Below, one piece after another: positions 50,567-57,329 of a stretch of DNA of 64,000 nt. The position numbers and the translations under genes were made by a program. The notes below the pieces were generated by a model. That model saw only the letters and a program-made list of their open reading frames with translations, was not told where the DNA came from and did no database searches. This DNA comes from Ruminococcus_C sp963590855 (lineage in GTDB: Bacteria; Bacillota; Clostridia; Oscillospirales; Ruminococcaceae): positions 1 to 64,000 of the forward strand of contig CAVAQT010000015.1 of NCBI GenBank assembly GCA_963590855.1, in the 5' to 3' direction. How positions within the stretch are numbered: the first letter of the stretch is position 1; each line of letters opens with the position of its first letter.

Positions 50567-50745
50567 GCGACCTGCTCCGGCGTTTGCTGACATCGTTACA
50601 CGCACGCACGAGAGCAGGCAAGCCGGAGGGCGTGGGGGTGTAAAAATCCCGACGGAGCAGGCTATGAAAAGACCGGTGCCCAACGCCGTGCAGGAAATCG
50701 CAAAATGAACGGGCGGGGGTATTCCGGAAAAGGGAGGTTGCAGGA
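50567..50745. other. GC-rich intergenic stretch with imperfect inverted repeat
   Basis: There is no supported gene; a 14-codon frame at 50665-50709 is too short to judge. TTACACGCACGCACG (50596-50610) and CGTGGGGGTGTAA (50631-50643) form an imperfect inverted repeat. Three GAGCAGG/CCTGCTC words are present. Confidence 0.3.
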
Positions 50746-51477
50746 ATGACAAATGAACAGCTGGCGGCACTGGCACAGCAGCCGGAAAACGAGGAACTCG
50801 TGCCCCTGCTCTGGGAGAAAGTAAAGCCGTTGCTCTGGTTGAAAGCCAAGCAAGCCTATAACGCCCGTCAAAGCCTTTTTCAGCAGTGCGGCGTGGAATT
50901 ATGGGACATTCGGCAAAGCTGCTATACGGCGTTTCTGAGTGCTCTCAAAGGGTATAATCCGGAAATCGGCATCAAGTTCAATAGTTACTTGTCTTATCCG
51001 TTCCACACGCTGCTTGCAGAACTGACCGGGACACGCTCCAGCAAACATGAACCGCTGAACGAGGCTGCCTCTTTGGATATGCCAATCAAGAACCAGTCAG
51101 AGGAAGGCAAGGTAACGCTTGCGGACATCTTGCCAGACAAGGGGACAGACATTGAAACGGCGGTATTATCTCAGCTGGAGCAGGACGAAGAAAGCCGGCT
51201 TGTGCATGAGGCAGTGGATAGACTGCCGGAACGTCTGCGAGAAGTGATTGAACTGTATTTCTTTCAAGGCGTTTCCCTCGTGGACATCGCCCAGCGGTGG
51301 GGCTGTACTTACCAGAATGTTTCTAACAAGAAAAGTAAAGCTTTGCAGGAACTGCGGCGTTCTTCAGTGCTGCAAGAATTGCGGCGGGAATACCAAGCAC
51401 ACAAGCGGTGGAACGCTGTGCAGCATATGGAATACTTGCCAGATCGTTTCGATCTTGTGCAGCAGTGCAGAGAATAG
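50746..51477 (+). CDS. Sigma-70-like factor of the island
   Basis: The product is a 243-residue sigma-70-family protein. Region 2 is recognisable (DIRQSCYTAFLSALKGYNPEIGIKFNSYLSYPFHTLLAEL). A linker with SLDMPIKN and LADILPD follows, then region 4 with the helix-turn-helix (RLPERLREVIELYFFQGVSLVDIAQRWGCTYQNVSNKKSKALQELR). Proteins of this kind are frequent in integrative elements and may drive late genes of the element or of a helper. A GGGAGGTTG site precedes the ATG. A perfect terminator follows. Confidence 0.8.
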   Translation: MTNEQLAALAQQPENEELVPLLWEKVKPLLWLKAKQAYNARQSLFQQCGVELWDIRQSCYTAFLSALKGYNPEIGIKFNSYLSYPFHTLLAELTGTRSSKHEPLNEAASLDMPIKNQSEEGKVTLADILPDKGTDIETAVLSQLEQDEESRLVHEAVDRLPERLREVIELYFFQGVSLVDIAQRWGCTYQNVSNKKSKALQELRRSSVLQELRREYQAHKRWNAVQHMEYLPDRFDLVQQCRE

Positions 51478-51479
51478 CA

Positions 51480-51523
51480 GAAAAGCCGGCTGCGGGTGTG
51501 TGCCCTGTGCAGCCGGCTTTTGT
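51480..51523 (+). terminator. Terminator of the rightward island transcript
   Basis: A perfect AAAAGCCGGCTG/CAGCCGGCTTTT stem lies directly after the sigma-like gene. Confidence 0.9.
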
Positions 51524-51530
51524 CATACAC

Positions 51531-51687
51531 AAAAAAGCACCCTGCCCGAAAGGACAGAGTGCTCACATTCTGAACGAGGTGGGGTGACGCTCCCACATCT
51601 CCTACGGATTGCTCCGGGTGGCGGCTGCCTGTTCCGCCCTCAGCGTTCTATGCTATCTTATGCAGAAAGCTGCACAAGATTCCTTGC
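51531..51687 (-). ncRNA. Candidate structured non-coding RNA (about 155 nt)
   Basis: On the minus strand a promoter (51694-51722) sits right at the nuclease stop codon, and a terminator hairpin (AGCAC...GTGCT with inner CTG/CAG, T-run, 51531-51563) lies about 150 bases on. The interval has no reading frame with a ribosome binding site. It holds further GC-rich hairpins (GTGGGAGCGTCACCCCAC; GGCGGAACAGGCAGCCGCC). It may be an antitoxin-like or regulatory RNA; I cannot name a family with certainty. Confidence 0.5.
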
Positions 51688-51693
51688 AATTTT

Positions 51694-51722
51694 ATTTTAC
51701 CATATCCGGACGGGAAAGTCAA
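51694..51722 (-). promoter_or_regulatory. Promoter of the candidate ncRNA
   Basis: TTGACT (51722-51717, overlapping the nuclease stop codon), a 17-bp spacer, TAAAAT (51699-51694). Confidence 0.65.
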
Positions 51723-52084
51723 GGCTTTTTCAGCGTTCCTTTTTTTATAAAGTTCTGTACCCGCTGAGCGTTCAGGACGTAAAGAGAACGTGCAAACCAT
51801 GTGCCTGCTCCGGTGACACGCACGGCGACCTTGACGAAATCTCCGTCTATCTGAAATTCCTTGACATATTCCACAGAGCCGTCTTTCGGATTGGTGCGGA
51901 CATAGTCCGGACTGGACAGAATCAAGGAGATCTGACCGCCGTATTTTGCATAGTCTGCCGGGTGCTTTGCCTGCATATGTGCTACGTTGCTTGCACCCAG
52001 ATAGATCGGCGTGCCGGGAGCGACCGACAGCCCCAGTGCAGCGACCACGTTTTCTTGAAATACGCTGACCTGCTGTGCTTTCAC
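51719..52084 (-). CDS. PBECR-type nuclease, probable toxin
   Basis: The product is a 121-residue protein. The IYLGASNVAHMQAKHPADYAKYGG opening (H-x-x-x-K-H), SPDYVRTNPKDGSVEYVKEF and the RVTGAGTWFARSLYVLN end match the phage-associated Barnase-EndoU-ColicinE5/D-RelE-like nuclease group (PBECR2/3 type), which are predicted RNases. The start is GTG at 52084 after AGGAGGAG, overlapping the HTH gene stop in a GTGA. Gene order (regulator first, overlap of four) is that of type II toxin-antitoxin operons. Toxicity is inferred. Confidence 0.65.
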   Translation of the reverse strand: MKAQQVSVFQENVVAALGLSVAPGTPIYLGASNVAHMQAKHPADYAKYGGQISLILSSPDYVRTNPKDGSVEYVKEFQIDGDFVKVAVRVTGAGTWFARSLYVLNAQRVQNFIKKGTLKKP

Positions 52085-52296
52085 GTCTGCTCCTCCTCTG
52101 TGTACTCCATGAGATCGCCGGGCTGACAATGCAGCACTTTGCAGAGTTTGGCAATTGAGCGATGGTCAAGCCCGCCTGTGCCGTGTCGCAGTGCGGTTAG
52201 TGTGCCCTGTCCTAGCAGTTTCTCGTTTCTGATGCGTGTTGTGTTCCAGCCCTGCTCTTTCAGTAGCTGAAAAAGTTTGTCATATTTGATTGGCAT
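52081..52296 (-). CDS. HTH regulator, probable antitoxin
   Basis: The product is a 71-residue Cro/CI-like protein (IKYDKLFQLLKEQGWNTTRIRNEKLLGQGTLTALRHGTGGLDHRSIAKLCKVLHCQPGDLMEY), the HTH_26/YozG-like form in which the DNA-binding domain fills the whole protein. The ATG at 52296 follows AGAGGTGG; the GTG at 52305 overlaps that site. It precedes the nuclease gene by a four-base overlap. Three GCAC-N8-GTGC palindromes upstream are its likely operators. Confidence 0.78.
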   Translation of the reverse strand: MPIKYDKLFQLLKEQGWNTTRIRNEKLLGQGTLTALRHGTGGLDHRSIAKLCKVLHCQPGDLMEYTEEEQT

Positions 52297-52361
52297 TGTT
52301 TCCACCTCTTTTCCATGGAGCAGGCGGGCTTTTTTATTGTGCCCACTTCTCCACTGTACAC

Positions 52362-52391
52362 ATTATAACACAATACGCCGCACAAAATCAA
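52362..52391 (-). promoter_or_regulatory. Promoter of the HTH-nuclease operon
   Basis: TTGATT (52391-52386), an 18-bp spacer, TATAAT (52367-52362). The -35 box lies inside the first GCAC-N8-GTGC palindrome, which fits autorepression. Confidence 0.6.
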
Positions 52392-52462
52392 GTGCAAAAA
52401 TACACAATAGTTAGCACTTAACTTTGTGCAAAATATCAATTGAAATGCACTTAACTTTGTGC
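52380..52462. promoter_or_regulatory. Three GCAC-N8-GTGC operators
   Basis: GCACAAAATCAAGTGC (52380-52395) and two identical copies of GCACTTAACTTTGTGC (52414-52429 and 52447-52462). The first covers the leftward -35 box. The third fills 16 of the 17 spacer bases of the rightward promoter. Confidence 0.7.
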
Positions 52463-52468
52463 TATAAT
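52440..52468 (+). promoter_or_regulatory. Promoter of the 52565-53041 gene
   Basis: TTGAAA (52440-52445), 17 bases occupied by the third operator, TATAAT (52463-52468). Confidence 0.75.
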
Positions 52469-52564
52469 AAAATCAGCAAAAGCGACAGGCAGCGGAAAAC
52501 TCACCTAGAGAGCAGGAGAAAACCGAAACGGCTTTTGCAGGAAAACAGAAAGGAAGTTTTACAC

Positions 52565-53041
52565 ATGAAAAGTATTTTGCAGCTGGACAGAGAAACCCAG
52601 CTAGACCGGCAGCGGCGGCTTTTGTTCTGCTGGTGCTATGCGTGGACTTGTGAGGAAAACACGACAGATTTTCAACAATGGGATACACACATAAGCCGCA
52701 TCATTGAGCAGACCGTGAAAAAGTTTGTTGAATGCAGCACTTCAAAAAGCTGCTGCTCTTGTGAGGTGTCGCCGGATCTCCGGCTTGCTGTGCTTTCATG
52801 GGCAATTCACGCCGAGGAACTCCCGGAACAGCTGAAAGCAGTGTCGCCGGCACATTTTCTAGGCAGAGAGATGTATTTGAGCCACTGTACACAGCGAAAT
52901 GCAATCATGCACGCCCGACAGGAACTTATGCGGCACTATCGCTTTCGGGCGAACAATGTTGACAAGGATTTCACCGCCGCAGAGCAGGCAGCAGCACAGG
53001 AAAAACTCCAGCAGCTTTCCACACTGCCCCACGGGCTTTAA
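52565..53041 (+). CDS. Island protein of unknown function
   Basis: The product is a 158-residue soluble, mainly helical protein with a Cys-rich stretch (CSTSKSCCSCEV) in the middle and a C-terminal helix (AAEQAAAQEKLQQL). I recognise no domain. The ATG at 52565 follows AAAGGAAG; a frame reaching back to 52424 crosses the promoter and is rejected. It is divergent from, and under the same operators as, the HTH-nuclease operon, so it may belong to the same regulatory unit. Confidence 0.6.
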   Translation: MKSILQLDRETQLDRQRRLLFCWCYAWTCEENTTDFQQWDTHISRIIEQTVKKFVECSTSKSCCSCEVSPDLRLAVLSWAIHAEELPEQLKAVSPAHFLGREMYLSHCTQRNAIMHARQELMRHYRFRANNVDKDFTAAEQAAAQEKLQQLSTLPHGL

Positions 53042-53692
53042 GCGGTAACATAGATACATACCACAAGAGCAGGCGGCAGCGTCTGCTTTTTTTGTACCCT
53101 CTGAAAACCTCAACATTTCCGCATGCTGTACGCCCTTGTAAGCTGCCCGTCCTGCTCCACTGTAAAGTTTACCGCCCAGCACAGGAAAACGCCGTACAGA
53201 GCCGCACAGAGGCTCTCAGTGTGGGTGCGTGCTCCGAATTTATATTTTTCGTGCTGCCTCTCTGGGTACCTGTATAGAACCGCCACAAGCCCCGCAGAGC
53301 CGCCTTGCATTTCCTCTGGTTCTTTTCCAAAAGAGCAGGCAGAACGGCTCAGAGGGCAGCACAGGGCTTTTCTGGGGCGGGCTTACGCTAGGCTAGACCG
53401 TGGAGCCTGCCTTGCCGTCAGACCTATTACTCAAAAATGAGTAATAGTCCTTTGCGGGATTTCACCACGCACAAAGCAAGCTGCTCAAAAATGGGCGGGT
53501 TCGCCTTTGCGGGATATGCAGCAAGGACACTGCCGATCAGATCGAGGGCACTGCGAGGACACTACGAGGGCACTAAAAGCCGGTTAGGGCACTGCAGAGG
53601 ACGACAGGTTTCAACAGATGAAAACGGAAAAAGCACGGGAAATGCGTGCGTTTCGGCAGAATCGAAAAGAGTTGAAAAGGCGTTTCTTCACT
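53042..53692. other. Right end of the island without a convincing gene
   Basis: Open frames here (for example 53123-53440 and 53437-53931) have no ribosome binding site and biased composition (Cys, Arg, Ser-rich), and the second runs through attR. The stretch holds the right-arm integrase sites (53524-53593) and three GAGCAGG/CCTGCTC words. Confidence 0.6.
53524..53593 (+). repeat. Candidate integrase arm sites, right arm
   Basis: AGGGCACT at 53545, 53567 and 53586, and AGGACACT at 53524 and 53556. Neighbouring sites are 21, 11, 11 and 19 bp apart. The same word occurs twice just inside attL. Confidence 0.55.
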
Positions 53693-53785
53693 TTGGTAAG
53701 GAAGAGGTCACCAGTTCGAATCTGGTTAACAGCTCCAAGAATTTGCACGCAGTTTCGGGAAGTTTCCGGGGTTGCGTGCTTTTTG
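53693..53785 (+). repeat. attR (93-bp direct repeat with attL)
   Basis: This is the copy of 46912-47004: the 3' part of tRNA-Thr from the anticodon loop plus 48 downstream bases. The preceding bases do not complete a tRNA 5' half, so this is a tRNA fragment and not a gene. Confidence 0.9.
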
Positions 53786-53804
53786 ATTTTGTGAGAAAAA
53801 CAGT

Positions 53805-53825
53805 AGTACGACACTTAGTACGACA
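53805..53825 (+). repeat. AGTACGACA direct repeats beside attR
   Basis: AGTACGACA at 53805-53813 and 53817-53825, 12 bp apart, start 20 bp outside attR. Layout and distance mimic the AGGGCACT pair inside attL. Confidence 0.5.
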
Positions 53826-53874
53826 AACCCGGCGGTACAACCCAGGAAATCTCCTGCTGTACTGCCGGGTTTCA
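53824..53874 (-). terminator. Terminator of the lysR gene
   Basis: An AAACCCGGCaGTAC/GTACcGCCGGGTTT stem on the minus strand is followed by a short T-rich tract, about 25 bases after the stop at 53901. Confidence 0.6.
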
Positions 53875-53900
53875 TTAGCGTGTCTATTCGTTCTCCTGCC

Positions 53901-54776
53901 TCACCGCTGCTTCAACTGCCGCAGATACTGACTCAGAAAAGCGAAGAAGCTGCACACTGCCGTCTGTTCTCTGGCATGGCTGTGGAGCTGTAGGATCAGC
54001 GCGCGCTGACAGGTCGGCTCGGCGATGGGCAGCAGGCGGATCTGCTCCATGCTGTCCATGCCCCAGGTATAATGCGGCCAGAAGCCGATGCCCAGTCCGC
54101 CGGCGATGAGGTTTTTCACGGTGTCAGGGCTGTCGCTCTCATAGATGATGTGGGGTACAAAGCCTGCCTGCATGCAATAGCGGTCGCAGATGGTGCGGAT
54201 GCTGCGCGAACCGGAGAGGCTGATAAAGTCCTGGTGGGCAAAATCCTGAAGCCGGACGCTTTCTGTGGGGATCTCCGGGAAATCACAGGGTACTGCCAGG
54301 AAAATGCGCTCCTTGAACACCGCGTACTGCTCCCGGGTGTCTGTCGGGATCTGAAAGTTTTCCCGTGTGAATACGGTGATGTCTGCGTCCTCGCACTGGG
54401 CATTCTGAATGAGCCGAAAGTTCAGCCCGTCGTGCTCTTTTTTATAGGAGATCAGCGCCTGGGTCACCAGGGTAGAAGCTGCCAGCACATGCAGCCGGAT
54501 GGTCTTTTCCCGTTCCTGTGCCAGCTGTTGCAGCTGCTGCGGAATCTGGTGCAGTGTCTCCAGCACTGGTGTCAGGGCATCCCGCAGCGCCATGCCGTAT
54601 TCTGAAAGCGTGACATTTCTGCCGCTGTGATAGAAGAGGGGCACGCCCAGTTCTTTTTCCAGACGGCGGATGCTCTGGGTGAGAGACGGCTGTGCAATGT
54701 GCAGCTGCTCTGCGGTTCGGGTCATATGCTGATTTTGAGCAGCTGCATAGAAATATTCCAGCTGTAACAGTTCCAC
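53901..54776 (-). CDS. LysR-family transcriptional regulator
   Basis: The product is a 291-residue LysR regulator. The N-terminal winged helix (LQLEYFYAAAQNQHMTRTAEQLHIAQPSLTQSIRRLEKELGVPLF) binds DNA. The C-terminal periplasmic-binding-like domain (from about 90) would bind a small effector, with IAGGLGIGFWPHY near the second lobe. The start is GTG at 54776 after GGGAGGG. No divergent target gene is adjacent; upstream lies tRNA-Leu. Target and effector are unknown. Confidence 0.9.
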   Translation of the reverse strand: MELLQLEYFYAAAQNQHMTRTAEQLHIAQPSLTQSIRRLEKELGVPLFYHSGRNVTLSEYGMALRDALTPVLETLHQIPQQLQQLAQEREKTIRLHVLAASTLVTQALISYKKEHDGLNFRLIQNAQCEDADITVFTRENFQIPTDTREQYAVFKERIFLAVPCDFPEIPTESVRLQDFAHQDFISLSGSRSIRTICDRYCMQAGFVPHIIYESDSPDTVKNLIAGGLGIGFWPHYTWGMDSMEQIRLLPIAEPTCQRALILQLHSHAREQTAVCSFFAFLSQYLRQLKQR

Positions 54777-54876
54777 GTCGATCCCTCCCTTTTTCGATCC
54801 GCAGCGGTTTTATCTGATATTGATATTGTGTATGCGGAAACCCTGCGGACGCGCCGAAAACGGCAGCGCTGCCTTT

Positions 54877-54905
54877 ATTATACGATGAAACGCCGGGCTT
54901 GTCAA
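54877..54905 (-). promoter_or_regulatory. Promoter of the lysR gene
   Basis: Perfect TTGACA (54905-54900), a 17-bp spacer and perfect TATAAT (54882-54877), leaving a leader of about 95 bases. Confidence 0.8.
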
Positions 54906-54960
54906 GGGCAGCACCGCACAAAGCATGAAGTTGATTTGCGTGTTTTGCAAAACGGGAGAC

Positions 54961-54989
54961 TTGACAAAAACGCTGAAATGTGATATACT
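54961..54989 (+). promoter_or_regulatory. Promoter of tRNA-Leu
   Basis: Perfect TTGACA (54961-54966), 17 bases, TATACT (54984-54989). Confidence 0.8.
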
Positions 54990-55022
54990 AACAAAAGCGT
55001 GTTCGCTCGAATGAGAATGACT

Positions 55023-55105
55023 GCGGATGTGGTGAAATTGGCAGACACGATAGATTTAGGTTCTATTGCTTCGGCGTGCAGGTTCAAGTCCTGTCATCCG
55101 CACCA
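55023..55105 (+). tRNA. tRNA-Leu (anticodon TAG)
   Basis: The 83-base class II tRNA has the acceptor stem GCGGATG/CATCCGC, anticodon stem ATAGA/TCTAT with loop TTTAGGT (anticodon TAG, reading CTA and probably other CTN codons), a short variable arm (TGCTTCGGCG), GTTCAAGTC in the T loop and encoded CCA. Confidence 0.95.
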
Positions 55106-55112
55106 GAACAAC

Positions 55113-55159
55113 AAAAGCCGTACAGCTTCGGATATCTTGTCCGTGCTGTGCGGCTTTTT
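55113..55159. terminator. Terminator after tRNA-Leu (bidirectional)
   Basis: AAAAGCCGTACAGC/GCTGTGCGGCTTTTT. It also lies downstream of the dockerin gene on the other strand. Confidence 0.8.
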
Positions 55160-55182
55160 GCGGTATTCTGTTTTTTTGCAGG

Positions 55183-56067
55183 TCAGGAGAGACGCGCTAC
55201 CACTTCTTCCAGAGTGACATCTTCGCCAACGCCGATGCATCCGCAATAGGTCAGCAGATAGACCGCATCGTTGGCGTTGACAACGCCGTCCTGATTGACA
55301 TCACATGCTTCCGGCGTTACGCCTTCCATGTCCGGCATCCCCAGAGAAGAGCGCGCCGCATAGGTCAGCAGCAGGGAAACATCCCGTGCGTTGATCTCGC
55401 CGTCATCGTCTGCATCTCCCAGGGTATAGGGCTTGTACAGCAGTGCAATGTCCCGTGAGACCTCCAGACTGCCTTCTGCGGAGACTTCGGTTGTGGGATC
55501 AGTGGCAGAAACGGGTGTCTCCATATCCTCAGAGAACGAGACCTGATAGGTATAGACGCTGTTGCCGCTGATGTCGGCTTCTGCGTGAGAATCCGCGATA
55601 ATGACGTTTTCGTCCTCAAAGACAGCGCCGTCTGTTTTCGGTTCGCTGATGGAAACGTGATAGACGGAGGTATAAGTGCGGTTCAGCTTGTCAGAAGTAT
55701 AGGTGTGATCGAATTGTGAGGCATCCGGTGTCCATTCACAGCGGTCGGTCAGGAATACAAACTCTGTGACATCTGCATCCGGATCCGGCGTGATGTCAGT
55801 GTCATAGTATTCCACCGGCTCTTCGATAGAATAGCGTGTAATGGTGACGTGCACCGGATAGTCCTGTACAGCGACCACGATGCGCCCGGTGATCTCGCTT
55901 TCTGAAATGGGCTTTTGCACACCGTTGGATTCATAGAATAGTGCCGCGCTCTTTTCCATCTGCACGGTCTTGCATGTGCTCTCTTCGGCAGAAGCCGTCC
56001 AGAGCGTTCCGGCTGCGGCGCTGCAAATTGCGGCTGCCGTCAGTCCGGCAAGGATTTTCTGAAACAT
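55183..56067 (-). CDS. Small secreted protein with dockerin
   Basis: The product is a 294-residue exported protein. A signal peptide (FQKILAGLTAAAICSAAAGTLWTASA) precedes a beta-rich domain of about 190 residues that I do not recognise, with many Asp/Thr/Tyr. The type I dockerin begins near residue 217 (GDADDDGEINARDVSLLLTYAA), with a second repeat CDVNQDGVVNANDAVYLLTYCG. It starts 16 bases after the stop of the lipoprotein gene upstream, so the two are probably co-transcribed. Confidence 0.8.
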   Translation of the reverse strand: MFQKILAGLTAAAICSAAAGTLWTASAEESTCKTVQMEKSAALFYESNGVQKPISESEITGRIVVAVQDYPVHVTITRYSIEEPVEYYDTDITPDPDADVTEFVFLTDRCEWTPDASQFDHTYTSDKLNRTYTSVYHVSISEPKTDGAVFEDENVIIADSHAEADISGNSVYTYQVSFSEDMETPVSATDPTTEVSAEGSLEVSRDIALLYKPYTLGDADDDGEINARDVSLLLTYAARSSLGMPDMEGVTPEACDVNQDGVVNANDAVYLLTYCGCIGVGEDVTLEEVVARLS

Positions 56068-56083
56068 AGCTGCATCTCCTTTT

Positions 56084-56818
56084 TTAGTAGGGCATGGTGA
56101 ACTGACCGACGCGCCATACGCCCCGTTCCATTACCAGAGTAAAGACATCCTCCTGTGCAGAGGTGTCTCCGGTCTCCGGATCTTCATAGGAAGAGGTGAC
56201 AGAAAAGGTCAGCGTATTCTCTGTGCTGTCCGTCAGCGCGGTCACCTGAGAGGAAACATAGGAGATATCAGCACCCCGGTCACCGATCCTGCCGTAGAGC
56301 TTTCCGTCCGCGGTCTGGAACATGCCGTCAAATGCATTCTCGTGTCCTGCCTGTGCAAAAACGGAGTAGAACTCTGCCTCTGCTGCTTCGATGCTGTCGC
56401 AGCTTGTGATGCGCACATAGTCGCCGTCCAGGGTGTCGGTCTCGTCATAAGTATAGCCGCTGCTGGAGCAGAGGTAAGTATAATAAGTCTGGCAGGCGGT
56501 CTCATAGATCTGTTGTGCCTGTGCGACCCACTGATCCGCCGTCATGCCGGTGCTGCCGATGGTATCCTGAGACGGGGCAGAGGTCTCAGCGGTGCTGGTA
56601 CTCTCTCCGTCACGGTTTGTCTCTGCCGTGCTCTCGGCCGGTTCTGCTGTAGTTTCATCTTCTGTGGATTGTGTTTCTGCGGTGGTCTCTGCGGCAGTTG
56701 TCTCGGCGGTGATACCCACCGAGGTCTGGCCGCCGCCGTCTGATACACTGGTACAGCCGGTCATTAGGGCGGCGATGGTCAGAACAGCCGCACAGACCGC
56801 AGTCAATTTCTTTTGCAT
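56084..56818 (-). CDS. Lipoprotein with IseA-like domain
   Basis: The product is a 244-residue lipoprotein with a lipobox ending LMTGC near residue 20. A Thr/Glu-rich spacer of about 70 residues follows, then a domain opening MTADQWVAQAQQIYETACQTYYTY and containing GDYVRIT, DGKLYGRIGDRGADISY and VWRVGQFTMPY. This series resembles the IseA family, which inhibits peptidoglycan DL-endopeptidases in Bacillus. It would act at the outer face of the membrane. The ATG at 56818 follows AAAGGAG. Family assignment is tentative. Confidence 0.6.
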   Translation of the reverse strand: MQKKLTAVCAAVLTIAALMTGCTSVSDGGGQTSVGITAETTAAETTAETQSTEDETTAEPAESTAETNRDGESTSTAETSAPSQDTIGSTGMTADQWVAQAQQIYETACQTYYTYLCSSSGYTYDETDTLDGDYVRITSCDSIEAAEAEFYSVFAQAGHENAFDGMFQTADGKLYGRIGDRGADISYVSSQVTALTDSTENTLTFSVTSSYEDPETGDTSAQEDVFTLVMERGVWRVGQFTMPY

Positions 56819-56965
56819 GAAAACTCCTTTCAGCCAAAAAGGTGTCACAGGGCATGTCTGCACAGCCGCGAGGCATGCCCATCGGATTTTTTCGATGTCT
56901 TTTCTATTATACCACGGCTTTGCGAAAAAGGCAAGGCGTTTTTTGCAGGGCGCGCATGCAGACAG

Positions 56966-57246
56966 AAAAAGGCACTCCGTGATGCTCTCACAGAGTGCCT
57001 TGTGTGATTCAAAGAAAACCACCCAGCCGTCTTGCAGCGAATAAAACCAAGCTATAATAGCAAGGTGGGTATCTTCCCTTCTGCTTCGCGCTCCCTTCGT
57101 CCGTTACGGTCATTGCCGTAAACAGGAGGTCTGCAATCCACAGCAGGAGTCAGATTCCCTTTAAAGGAGTGTTGGATTATAAAAACCGCAATGTCTCGAA
57201 CTGGGCAGTAGTTTTTGCAATTTTCAGAAACCGGATTTGAGCTTCT
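56966..57246 (-). ncRNA. Structured non-coding RNA candidate (about 280 nt)
   Basis: A strong promoter (57253-57281) and a strong terminator (GGCACTC/GAGTGCC with T-run, 56966-57001) bound about 280 bases with no reading frame that has a ribosome binding site. Inside are a perfect TTACGG-N6-CCGTAA hairpin (57104-57121 region), a CTCC/GGAG closing pair, a GCTATTATAGC hairpin and a long-range pairing of AAAACTACTGCCCAG with CTGGGTGGTTTT. The length and closed shape suggest a house-keeping RNA such as 6S or another large clostridial RNA. I could not match SRP RNA, tmRNA or RNase P RNA. Confidence 0.55.
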
Positions 57247-57252
57247 ATGTTT

Positions 57253-57281
57253 ATTATAGCACTATCTTTCACAAAAATCAA
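57253..57281 (-). promoter_or_regulatory. Promoter of the 280-nt ncRNA
   Basis: TTGATT (57281-57276), a 17-bp spacer, perfect TATAAT (57258-57253). Confidence 0.75.
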
Positions 57282-57329
57282 TAGGAAATTTGTGAAAATT
57301 TTTCTGCCTGCACGCTGAGGAACAGGCGC

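Noticed and set aside
52424..52564. N-terminal extension of the 158-aa island protein
   Set aside because: It would start upstream of the TATAAT box at 52463, so it cannot be transcribed from that promoter; AAAGGAAG before ATG 52565 fits better.
53123..53440. 105-codon frame at the right end of the island
   Set aside because: No ribosome binding site; Cys/Ser/Arg-biased; overlaps the arm-site region.
53437..53931. 164-codon frame running through attR
   Set aside because: It crosses tRNA-derived sequence and the island boundary, so it cannot be an old gene.
56966..57246. SRP RNA, RNase P RNA or tmRNA in the 57-kb non-coding unit
   Set aside because: The conserved motifs of these RNAs (GGAAGG-GAAGCAG SRP loop, RNase P P4 sequence, tmRNA tRNA-like ends) are absent.
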